Positions 43,652-53,478 of a DNA stretch of 64,000 nt are shown here, in pieces. The position numbers and the translations under genes were made by a program. Numbering within the stretch: position 1 is the first letter of the stretch; each line of letters begins with the position of its first letter. This stretch comes from Saussurea involucrata (Eukaryota; Streptophyta; Magnoliopsida; Asterales; Asteraceae), in contig CM066326.1 in assembly GCA_033807775.1 (NCBI GenBank), positions 94,900,873 to 94,964,872 on the forward strand, read 5' to 3'. The notes under the pieces were generated by a model. It made no database searches. It saw nothing but the letters and a program-made list of their open reading frames with translations, and had not been told where the DNA came from.

Positions 43652-46600
43652 ATGGCAAGCGGTACACGGAATTCGAATCGAGGAGGAGGAAGAAATCCGG
43701 ATAGTACGAATCCGCCGATAGGAACGGGGGATAGGGGAGGCAGAACTGGGGGCAGAGTCGGGGGTAGAACCGGGGGTAGAGCTGGAGGTCGAGCCGGAGG
43801 CAGAGTCCAGCCACAGGGTACAGAGTTTGTTACCAGGGATGATCTAATGGCAGAAATGGGAAGATTGCAGGCTAGCATAAAAACAATGTTTGATCGAAAC
43901 CGTCATAATGAAATTGGAATACCGGATCCCGGACCGGAAGATGAAATGCTAATCACACCAACTGTTGTACCAGTACAAAGGAGGTGCGACTACAAAATGT
44001 TTTTGAGCTGTAGACCTCCGACCTACTCAGGAGACAGGGATCCCGTGAAAGCAATGAGGTGGATGAAGGAAATAGAAGCTATTTTCAAGACAAGCAAGTG
44101 TGCAGATGAAGATAGGGTATTGTATGGGACATCAATGTTAAAAGGGGATGCTTTGTATTGGTGGGAATCTTTTATTCATTCTAAAGGATCTGATGTTTAT
44201 TCTACCCTCTCTTGGGAAGAGTTTGTGATAGCCTACAGAAACGCATTTTGTCCCCAAGCAGCCGTCAAACAACTGGAAGGGGAATTTATGAACTTGCAAC
44301 AAGGAAACTTATCCGTTCGAGACTACACCGCAAGCTTTCTGGAAAAGTCTCGGTTCGCAGAATACTACGTTGCTACGGAGGCGATGAAGACGAAAAGGTT
44401 TATCTTTGGGCTGAACTCAGAAGTCAGAAGGCTAGTGACTGCAAAAGGACCCGATACCTTCTCAGCTGCAGTTGATGCCGCGGAGAATGTTGAAAGAGAT
44501 ATTAGAAGGGATGCTGGCGATAAAAGTATCGGGAAGAGAAAGTGGGAAGGACCACAACACGATCCGAAGAAGTCCCGATTTCAGAGGTATGATAATCGTC
44601 CGCCGTTTCGACCAGTGGAAAGACCATGTCAGAAGTGCAACCGTGTCCACCAAGGAAATTTCCAAGGTGATTTACGAGCGTGTTATAAGTGTGGGAAGAC
44701 CGGACACATCATTAAAGTTTGTAAGGTAACGCGGTTATGTTTCTTATGCAATTCTCCGGATCACCTTCAGTCGGACTGTCCACGGGGGAGGACACAGCAA
44801 GGTGGGTCATCGGACAGGCCAGCAATTGTTAAACCAGTAATACCAAGACTGGAACCGCCAGTAACCAGGGGTCGCGCATTTCAAATGACTGAGAAAGAAG
44901 CGGAGGAAACTCCGGATGTGGTCACAGGTACATTTTTAATAAACTCTACACGTGCTAAGGTGCTATTTGATTCCGGTGCAAACCGATCGTTTGTGTCTCC
45001 TGCATTTGATGCTTGCCTGTGTTTGAAACCTAAAATGCTAGAACATGCTCTATCAGTAGATACGGCAAATGATAATCAAGTGTCAGTTAAAGAAGTATTT
45101 GATGACTGTGTGATAAATATAGAGGAGTGTAGAGTGCCGATACAATTGTTTCCTATAACTTTGATAGAGTTTGACGTCGTAGTGGGAATGAACTGGTTAG
45201 CCGAGAATCAGGCTAACATAGTGTGTGATAAGAAGTTAATAAATGTGGTATTACCTGAGAAGGGACCAGTAGTGATTTATGGTGATCATAGGAATCATCA
45301 GTCTAGCCTTATATCTATGATAAAAGCCCGTAAGTGTGTGAATAAGGGTTGTCAGAGTTACTTGGCTTACGTGATAGATATTAAGCCAGAAAAGAATAGG
45401 ATGGAAGATATTCCTATTGTTAGTGAATTCCCTGAAGTATTTCCCGAAGACTTGAATAGTCTTCCACCTGTTAGACAAGTAGAGTTCGGTATAGACCTGA
45501 TTCCTGGAGCCACTCCTGTAGCCCGTGCACCTTATCGTCTGGCACCTCCAGAGATGAAAGAGATGATGGCACAACTACAAGATCTATCCGATAAAGGCTT
45601 CATCAGACCTAGTTCTTCACCGTGGGGAGCACCAGTGTTATTTGTGAAAAAGAAGGATGGTTCGATGAGAATGTGTATCGACTACTGAGAACTGAATAAG
45701 CGTACGATAAAGAACAAGTATCCGTTACCCCGAATTGATGACCTCTTTGATAAGTTAGTTGGAGCTTGCTATTTCTCCAAGATTGATCTAAGATCCGGTT
45801 ATCACCAGTTGAAAGTTAAAGAAGAAGACGTTCTAAAGACTGCTTTTCGAACAAGGTATGGACATCACGAATTCTTAGTGATGCCGTTCGGACTGACGAA
45901 CGCTCCAGCTGCCTTTATGGATTTAATGAATCGGGTATGTAAGCCGTATCTCGATAAATTTGTTATTGTATTTATCGATGATATCCTTATCTATTCCCGA
46001 TCCAAGGAAGAGCACGTGCAACATCTTCGTTTGATTCTGGAGCTACTGAAGAAGGAAAAGTTGTATGCAAAATTTTCCAAATGTGAATTCTGGCTACGGA
46101 AAGTTCAAATTCTGGGGCACGTGGTATCTGAGAAAGGTATACAAGTTGATCCGATGAAAGTGGAAGCAGTTGAAAAGTGGGAACCGCCGAAGACAGCAAC
46201 GGAAGTACGAAGTTTTCTGGGTTTAGCCGGCTACTATCGGAAATTTATAAAAGACTTCTCTCGTATCGCAATGCCTTTGACTAAGCTGACCCGGAAGAAC
46301 CTGAAGTTTGAATGGAAAGCTGAACAAGACGAGGCATTCCGGATATTGAAAGAGAAACTGTGCAGCGCGCCGATTCTTTCACTACCTGAAGGTTCGAAAG
46401 ACTTTGTTGTTTATAGTGATGCGTCTAAACTGGGATTGGGATGTGTGCTTATGCAGTGTGGGAAAGTTATTGCTTATGCTTCTCGACAATTAAAGGATCA
46501 TGAAAGACAGTATCCTACGCACGACATGGAGCTTGCAGCAGTTGTCTTCGCGTTGAAGATTTGGATACATTATCTGTATGGTTCCAAATGTCAGATTTAT

Positions 46601-48232
46601 ACCGATCATAAGAGTCTCCAACACCTCTTTGATCAGAAGGAACTGAATATGAGACAAAGGAGATGGCTAGAATTGCTGAACGATTACGACTGTGAGATCC
46701 TTTATCACCCGGGAAAGGCGAATGTGGTGGCGGATGCGCTGAGTCGTCAAGAAAGGAGTGGAACAATAAAAGTTATTTCGCTACGAACTGAACTCCTACC
46801 CAACATATTTGACGAATTGCAGAAGTGTCAAGTGGAAGCTTATCAGGATGAACATCTGAAATCAGAACGGTTAGCGGGGATGTCAGCATTGCTAGTAAAA
46901 GATGATCGTGGGTTATTGTGTCTGGGAAACAGAGTGTGGGTACCTCGGTTGGGTGGGTTACGTGATCGTGTTTTACAAGAAGCTCACCAATCCCGTTTCT
47001 CTATTCACCCAGGTACAAACAAGATGTATAAAGACCTTAAACAATTCTATTGGTGGCCGGGGATAAAAAGAGGAATTGCTTTGTATGTGGAAAGATGTGA
47101 TACTTGTAAGAAAGTAAAGATCGAACACCAAAAGCCATTTGGTCAGCTACAGCGGCTAGAAATACCTATGCGGAAGTGGGAGCAGATTACCACAGATTTC
47201 ATCACGAAGCTACCAAGGACTCCGAAGGGATTTGATTCTATTTGGGTGATCGTCGACAGATTGACAAAGTCTGCACATTTTCTACCGATAAAGGAAACCG
47301 ATTCGATGAAGCGATTAGCTAAGTTGTACATTGACGAAATAGTAACTCGACATGGAGTTCCAATCTCGATCATTTCTGATCGTGATAGTCGTTTTACTTC
47401 GAGATTTTGGAGAAGTTTTCAAAGGGAAATGGGGACACAGATAAAGTTAAGTACGGCGTATCATCCTCAAACAGACGGGCAGAGTGAACGAACGATTCAG
47501 ACCTTAGAAGATATGCTTCGGGCTTGCATTGTTGATTTTGGGGGATCATGGGATAAACACTTACCGTTGATCGAGTTTCCATATAACAACAGTTATCATT
47601 CCAGCATACAAGCGGCACCGTTCGAAGTACTGTATGGTAGGAAATGCCGAACGCCTTTGTGTTGGAACGAAGTGGGAGAGAAACAGCTAGCGGGACCGGA
47701 AATAGTTCAGTTAACTGCCGATAAGGTTACTCAGATTCGATAAAGATTGAAAGTGGCTCAAGATAGACAGAAGAGCTACGCTGACCGACGTCGAAAGCCT
47801 TTGGAATTTCAAATCGGGGATTTCGTAATGTTAAAGGTTTCGCCATGGAAGGGAGTCATCCGATTTGGGAGACAAGGTAAACTTAGCCCAAGGTATATCG
47901 GACTGTTTGCAATTACAGAAAGGATCGGTGAAGTAGCTTACCGATTAGATCTTCCGCCGGAGTTGAGCCGGATTCATAACGCGTTTCACGTATCAAACTT
48001 CCGAAAGTGTTTGGTTACTCAAGATCAGACAGTCTCCCTACCAGAGATACAAGTCGATGAAAGACTGAATTATGTGGAAGAGCCGGAAGCCATAGTTGAT
48101 CATAAAGTCAAAGTGTTGCGGGATAAAGAAATCAGGCAAGTGAAAGTTCAGTGGAGGCATCATAGAGGTCAGGATGCTACGTGGGAATCAGAATTAGAAA
48201 TGAGAGCCAAATACCCTCATCTTTTTACTTAA
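43652..48232 (+). pseudogene. gag-pol: Gag-pol polyprotein of Tekay-type chromovirus, two premature stops
   Basis: A single 1527-codon frame without frameshift, broken by TGA at 45686-45688 and TAA at 47741-47743. Order: Gly/Arg-rich N-terminus; retrotransposon gag domain (about residues 110-270); zinc knuckles CYKCGKTGHIIKVC and CFLCNSPDHLQSDC (near 345-385); protease with Asp-Ser-Gly in 'VLFDSGANRSF'; reverse transcriptase with 'FIDDILIYS' and 'MPFGLTNAPAAF'; RNase H starting 'VVYSDASKLGLG'; integrase with an HHCC zinc finger ending 'VERCDTC', core Asp in 'TTDFITKLP', Asp in 'ISDRDSRFTS', Glu in 'DGQSERTIQTLEDML'; GPY/F region; chromodomain at the C-terminus ('VKVQWRHHRGQDATWE'). The first stop falls in the conserved 'IDYRELNK' motif and looks like CGA to TGA. 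All domains are present, so this is the best guide to the machinery that could move B, C, E and H. Confidence 0.93.
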
Positions 48233-48234
48233 CT

Positions 48235-48268
48235 GAATTCCGGGACGGAATTATTTTAAGGGGGAGAT
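48235..48268 (+). promoter_or_regulatory. Stem-loop and polypurine tract of element F
   Basis: GAATTCCG / CGGAATTA around GGA lies three bases after the stop codon, then AAGGGGGAGATGA before the LTR. Confidence 0.85.
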
Positions 48269-48729
48269 GATGTAATACCCCGGGTAAGTCCGTTAGATAT
48301 TTTATCTATCCGTTAACTTAACTTAACTTAACCATAAGATGTAATGATTTGGTTAAGTTTGAGATAAGTTATAAGGTTAAGGGTGTTTTGGGTCATTTTG
48401 GAATAGTTTGAGCCAAGAAGGTAAGTTGGACCTATATTATCTCTTAAGCCTCTACACTCATCGGATACCTAAAATAGAAAGAGTGTGTGTGTGCGGGAGT
48501 TCTGGAGGCGAAAAGAGGCAGTGAACGAAACCTACGGTTAGAGCATCAATCAATTGGGTTGGATTCGATTTGGAGGTAAGCTCTTTTATATTTTGTGTTG
48601 GTAATCAGTAATAGAAGATATCTATCGGTTTAGAAGTTACGATTTCATTGATTGGTATCGATTTCAATCGATTTCTGAGAAAATGGAACCGAATGTGTTC
48701 TTGAGAGTCCCGGGGAAGTCCCGATAGAC

Positions 48730-48889
48730 TCCCGGTATGGTCGACTCCCGGTAGTGTGGAGTCCCGGTATAGTCGACTCCCGGTAGTGTCGACTTCCGGT
48801 ATAGTGAACTCCCGGTATTGCTAACTTCCGGTATTGCCAACTCCCGGTACCAAGGAGTCCCGGTACTGAGAAGCCCCGGTACTCTGTGT
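48730..48889. repeat. 16-bp array with (C/T)CCCGGTA core, 10 units
   Basis: The core starts at 48730, 48746, 48762, 48778, 48794, 48810, 48826, 48842, 48858 and 48874, always 16 bases apart. Flanking copies at 48708, 48719 and 48892 are off register. The bases before the core switch between CGACT, GGAGT and AACT. Confidence 0.92.
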
Positions 48890-49408
48890 AGTCCCGGTAG
48901 TTGTTAAGTTTAGTGATACAGTTGAGAACAGGAACTGGTAGGCTTTATATGTTTGGCTAGTAAAGAGGTGTATGTACCATAAATTGTTTCTGATTCTGTG
49001 GAGTCGTGGTAAGAGATAAGACCATTGTGAAAGGAGCTTGAGAGCGTGTGTAATCATCAAAACATGTGAGTTTTACTTTAAAAAGTATTTTTAACTGGAA
49101 TACATATACGTATGGTTTGGGAAAGTGATAATTGGTGATTACGTGTTTATATGTATGGTATATGTGAATTATAATATATTGAGGTATTATATTTACATGA
49201 GTATTATAATGTGTTATAATACGTTGGCCGGGCATAGGACCGGTGTGTTTGGCTATAGAATCTGTATAGCGTTGTTTGGCTGTAGATGTTGTACAGCGTT
49301 GTAAATTATTAGTTGGCTTGCAACCAACAAATATGGCCAGGAGGAATGAGAAGGGAAGGTACATGATGTGTGAGTTCAAATTGATATATTTGATCGTGAT
49401 GTGTGATT

Positions 49409-49420
49409 TATATAAATAGG
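49409..49420 (+). promoter_or_regulatory. TATA box of LTR F
   Basis: TATATAAATAGG, 35 bases upstream of the AACAGGG where the truncated first LTR begins. Confidence 0.7.
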
Positions 49421-49776
49421 GTTTTTATAAATGATTTCAAACTAACAGGGATTTATCTCACTTAGACCATTAGGTCTAACCCTCATTTTGTTTTAAAATA
49501 TGTATTTCAGGTGGCGGATCGGGTAAGAGCAAGTAATTAGAGTAATCGAGGGGCTTTTGTGAAGGAATATATGATGAAGATTTTGGCATGTTTAGCAGTT
49601 GTATTATAATGATTAAATGTTATGTATGTATTTAGTAGGAAGTTTGTAGTAGAATGGCTTCTTCTGATTGTAAAAGACTACGGGACCGTACTTGTAATAT
49701 GATGTTTCGTTTGTTATATCAATGTTATGTTACTTTGTGTGAATTGTTTAGTATATGGGAATTGGGTTGTTATAAA

Positions 49777-49789
49777 TGGTATCAGAGCC
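49777..49789 (+). other. Primer-binding site of element F, second copy
   Basis: TGGTATCAGAGCC directly after the full LTR. It shows that this LTR is followed by another internal region instead of flanking DNA. Confidence 0.93.
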
Positions 49790-50035
49790 TTAGTTTAAGG
49801 GATTTAGGTATTTGTATCTGTACCTAGACTTAAACTGCATGTGAAGTAGGATGTCCCTATTATTGTAGAACCTTGGGATATTAAGTATAAAAGGTAAAAG
49901 GAACATCATGTAAGGTAATTTCATATTACACCTGGCCAGTGTAAATGTGGTCTTACAGGTACATGTTTGAACTGGAATACCTTGTTATATGGGGTATGTG
50001 CTTATGTGTATATTAACCTTGTTTAAATCTATAGA

Positions 50036-50843
50036 ATGGCAAGCGGTACACGGAATTCAAATCGAGGAGGAGGAAGAAATCCGAATAGTACAAATCCGTC
50101 GATAGGAATGGGGGACAGGGGAGGCAGAACTGGGGGCAGAGTCGGGGGTAGAACCGGGGGTAGAGCTGGAGGTCGAGCCGGAGGCAGAGTCCAGCCACAG
50201 GGTACAGAGTTTGTTACCAGGGATGATCTAATGGCAGAAATGGGAAGATTGCAGGCTAGCATACAAACAATGTTTGATCGAAACCGTCATAATGAAACTG
50301 GAATACCGGATCCCGGACCGGAAGATGAAATGCTAATCACACCAACTGTTGTACCAGTACAGAGGAGGTGCGACTACAAAATGTTTTTGAGTTGTAGACC
50401 TCCGACCTACTCAGGAGACAGGGATCCCGTGAAAGCAATGAGGTGGATGAAGGAAATAGAAGCTATTTTCAAGACAAGCAAGTGTGCAGATGAAGATAGG
50501 GTATTGTATGGGACAGCAATGTTAAAAGGGGATGCTTTGTACTGGTGGGAATCTTTTATTCATTCTAAAGGATCTGGTTTTTATTCTACCCTCTCTTGGG
50601 AAGAATTTGTGATAGCCTACAGAAACGCATTTTGTCCCCAAGCAGCCGTCAAACAACTGGAAGGGGAATTTATGAACTTGCAACAAGGAAACTTATCCGT
50701 TCGAGACTACACCGCAAGCTTTCTGGAAGAGTCTCGGTTCGCAGAACACTACGTTGCTACGGAGGCGATGAAGACGGAAAGGTTTATCTTTGGGCTGAAC
50801 TCAGAAGTCAGAAGGCTAGTGACTGCAAAAGGACCCGATACCT
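50036..50843 (+). pseudogene. gag: Second gag copy of element F, truncated
   Basis: About 269 residues nearly identical to the start of the first copy, ending in '...RRLVTAKGPDT'. Homology stops at 50843, where the Athila gag begins on the opposite strand. Codons beyond that to a stop at 50983 are antisense Athila sequence. The zinc knuckles and all of pol are missing. Confidence 0.9.
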
Positions 50844-50849
50844 CCCCCC

Positions 50850-51562
50850 GCTGCAGCCGTAATATCATTCTTGAATTGTGGGTGAAGGCCTCCAAAGAAC
50901 GTTTGGATTATCACCCAGCCATGCAATCCGTGATGCGGGCACTTCTTCAACATCTCCTTATAGCGCTCCCAAGCTTCATATAACGTCTCTTGATCCCATT
51001 GCGCGAAGTGCGTAATGTCGGCCATCAGTCGAGCAGTTCTTCCCGGTGGGAAAAACTTTTGAAGGAAAGCTGCTTTCAAGTTTGCCCAAGTTGTGATAAG
51101 ATCTGACGGTAGACCCTCTATCCAGATTCCAGCTCTACCCTTTAATGAAAAGCTGAAGAGCCTTAGCTTGATTGCGTTCTCCTCCATTCCGTTGATCTTA
51201 AACGTGTTGCATATCCGTTCGAAGGCTCGTAGATGCGCGTGGGGGTCTTCAGTTGGTGCTCCCCCGAACTGATTCTGTTGTACCATTACGATGGTACTCG
51301 GCTTTATCTCAAAGTAGTTACCCGCAGTGGTAGGTGGTTGAATACCTATGCGGGCCGCTGCCACATTTGGGTTGGCAAACGACCGCATAGGGACTCTTTC
51401 AGGAGGTGGCGGTGGATTATTGCGAGGTGGGTCATTGCGGGGTCTTTCGTCGCCCATTTCTAATTTCTTCTTAGCTTTCGATTCTTTACATAGGTGACGT
51501 GCAGTTCTCTCTATTTCCGGATCAAGTTCTTCAATCTCTTTCCCTCGAGGCGTCCTTGGCAT
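50850..51562 (-). pseudogene. gag: Athila-type gag, truncated
   Basis: About 237 residues from 'MPRTPRGKEIEELDPE', with a Pro-rich stretch and then the retrotransposon gag domain: 'FEIKPSTIVMVQQNQFGG', 'EDPHAHLRAFERICNTFK', 'KGRAGIWIEGLPSDLITTWANLKAAFLQKFFPP', a pattern typical of Athila gag. The frame is open through 51655, but I take the Met at 51562 because the upstream part is hydrophobic, AT-rich leader. It breaks in a run of C/G next to the element F copy; the rest of gag-pol is absent. Confidence 0.85.
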
Positions 51563-51700
51563 AAACCAAGTGGTACCTGAAAAGAAAGAAAGCAAGGTCA
51601 GTAATCCAAAAACTGAAAGTGATGGAACAAAATACAAAATAAAAAAAATGTCCAATCTAATAACTCTTATAGATGGTAGTGCTATTAATTACAACTAGTT

Positions 51701-51717
51701 CCCCGGCAACGGCGCCA
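51701..51717 (-). other. Primer-binding site of Athila G (tRNA-Asp type)
   Basis: The plus strand reads CCCCGGCAACGGCGCCA, the 3' end of plant tRNA-Asp plus CCA, so the minus strand is the matching primer site. This differs from the tRNA-Met sites of all other elements here and is standard for Athila. Confidence 0.88.
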
Positions 51718-51723
51718 AAAACT

Positions 51724-53081
51724 TGACACGGGGTTTTCACACCCCGCGAACCTTACCGCAAGTGTACGGGTCGAAGTCAAGTAATAGTACTTTAGAAGTA
51801 CGAGTATCGAATCACAGGGAACTAGGAACTAAGTATCACAATTACTATAAGCTTAATTAACTAGACTGTCGAATTTGGAAGATGGGTTTTAAACTAAATT
51901 CTAGCAAATCACAACTTAAACGTAAACGGAACAAAGAACAAATTAAGAACTTCGATAGAGAGAAAAGTTGAGGGTTGGAAATCCTCCGGTTCTACACATG
52001 CACACAAACAACTCAAACAATTACCAGTTTATCCCCTTAATGATTCCCAAATCTTTTAAGGTCACCGTTGTTCTCTTTCAAGCCACAGCGGGTTTTATTT
52101 TGAAAAGGATAAGTTTAATCTCTCGATCTCACCTATGGATTCCAAAACACATTAAGTACTCGATTTATGTTAAATTGGCTAGATTTTATCTCTCGATATC
52201 AACCTAACGGTTTAATTGGGACTAAGACTTATTCAGTATATCTCTATCACTGATTTATCGTCTTAGGCATGCAATTTCTAGTTCTATTTAACAGTTAATT
52301 CTTTCGAACTCAACTGAAAATAATAAATCAATTAAAAGCTAGCTAGACTTTCAAAGGCATTAAACACAAAATCACATGCTTCATTAATCAAGGAAAAACC
52401 AATAAAAGTTCAAATCATCTGGTTACATGCTTTATAAACCGAATTCACTCCAACCCCCAACACGAACCAGTTAGTTCATGTCGGTGGTGGATTCAAACAC
52501 AAGAGAGAAAGATGAAACTACGTATGTAAACATGGTAACGCGAAAGATTAAAAACATGAAAAATAACGTGATGAACTCCCTTCAATCGTGCTTGTATCTA
52601 CGTTCCGTGATGATTGTCTCCGTGATCGGCCCTCTAACGTGACTCCGAAAGCTCCGAAAAGTCGCCGGAAATCGCCCCAAAATCGCCCCTCGTCGTCTGC
52701 CGAAAGTTGGATACCGAACGAATGACCTAAAATCGGATTTTGTAGCTGAAAAACGCGAAACAGTGGGTTACGCCACTTGCCACGCGACTTGCAAGTCGCG
52801 TGGTAAGTCGCGCGTGTCTTATATACTGCTTGGGTCGATTTCTGGTTTGCGGGTCGGATCCTGGTTCGGTCGTGGGTCTTGGGCTTGACTCGTGGGCTTC
52901 CGTTAGGCTTCGTTTGGAATCGTTTTGGGCTCTTTTTAGTCTCTTTTCTCGAGGAATGCCGCCTTTTAGATAACCTGTGTAAATCACTAGATAAACCGTA
53001 AAATACACGCCTTTTTACTTGAATACAAGCCAATCTCATTGGTTTGAGAACCGGAAATAACGCCAAAAAGTGGCGTTATCA
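51724..53081 (-). repeat. LTR of Athila G (1358 bp)
   Basis: Minus-strand ends TGATAACGCC...CCGTGTCA. It begins with a 9-bp hairpin (ATAACGCCA / TGGCGTTAT, 53057-53079), ends with a CGGGG/CCCCG hairpin (51728-51745) and holds a perfect 24-bp palindrome at 52780-52803 with halves CCACGCGACTTG and CAAGTCGCGTGG. Bases 51800-52560 are AT-rich with nothing further recognised. Confidence 0.82.
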
Positions 53082-53478
53082 ACAACCCCAAACCGAGCGT
53101 TGCTTGTCCCCAAGCAAATTAGCGATAAAACAGAATTAAAGCACATATCAGTGAAAATATAATAACTGCACAATTCCCAATCGGTATCAAGTGATGTATC
53201 GGTGATTTCCCATACCCGTGAATATCTATCCCACTCTCGCCTCATTCTCATTCCGTTTGACCTATGACCTTCCATTGGGAGTTGAACTCGTGACCGTTCT
53301 GATTACATTAGGGTTAGACTAAGTCCGAACATACTAGGGAAAACATTTCGCCTCGACCCTACCTCACGGGATGCTCTCATTTCGCTCGAACCTAGGTTAT
53401 CGCTCGTGTTGTCATGTTTAAGGAGGTTATGTACAATAATACTCAAATTATTACATGACAACTCTAAGGAAGGACGCA
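53082..53478 (-). other. 3' end of an Athila internal region, with polypurine tract
   Basis: Next to the LTR the minus strand reads GGTTTGGGGTTGT, a polypurine tract, preceded by 'tttgcttggggacaagcaacgctc', a stretch usual at this place in Athila/Ogre elements. The rest is non-coding and ends at the ACGCA target site of element H. Confidence 0.75.

Larger units (their letters stand above)
48271..49774 (+). repeat. Full LTR of element F (1504 bp)
   Basis: Starts TGTAATACCCCGGG after the polypurine tract and ends GGGTTGTTATA before a primer site; the partner ends GGGTTGTTACA. It holds a GTGTGTGTG/purine-rich segment ending GAG|GTAAGC (48575), the 16-bp array (48730-48889), a TATA box (49409-49420), the presumed RNA start (about 49445), the stem-loop (49463-49478) and TTTCAG|GTGG (49508). 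Confidence 0.92.
43057..50843 (+). mobile_element. Element F: Tekay-type chromovirus with U3-less first LTR, full LTR and second partial copy
   Basis: Order on the plus strand: 334-bp LTR end (43057-43390), primer site, leader, gag-pol (43652-48232), polypurine tract, full LTR (48271-49774), primer site, leader, gag (50036-50843). The two copies of the LTR end, leader and gag are nearly identical. No target duplication is present because both outer ends are breakpoints. Confidence 0.9.
50844..53478 (-). mobile_element. Sequence G: Athila-like Ty3/gypsy, gag, LTR and start of a neighbouring 3' region
   Basis: Minus-strand order from right: 3' internal region (53478-53082), LTR (53081-51724), primer site, gag (51562-50850). 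It continues right of element H at 62742. One LTR with a polypurine tract on one side and a primer site on the other implies two internal regions sharing it. Confidence 0.8.

Noticed and set aside
50844..50983. C-terminal 46 residues of the second gag copy of F
   Set aside because: Antisense Athila DNA read beyond the joint.
51562..51655. Hydrophobic N-terminal extension of the Athila gag
   Set aside because: AT-rich leader sequence read in frame; the gag homology starts at the Met at 51562.
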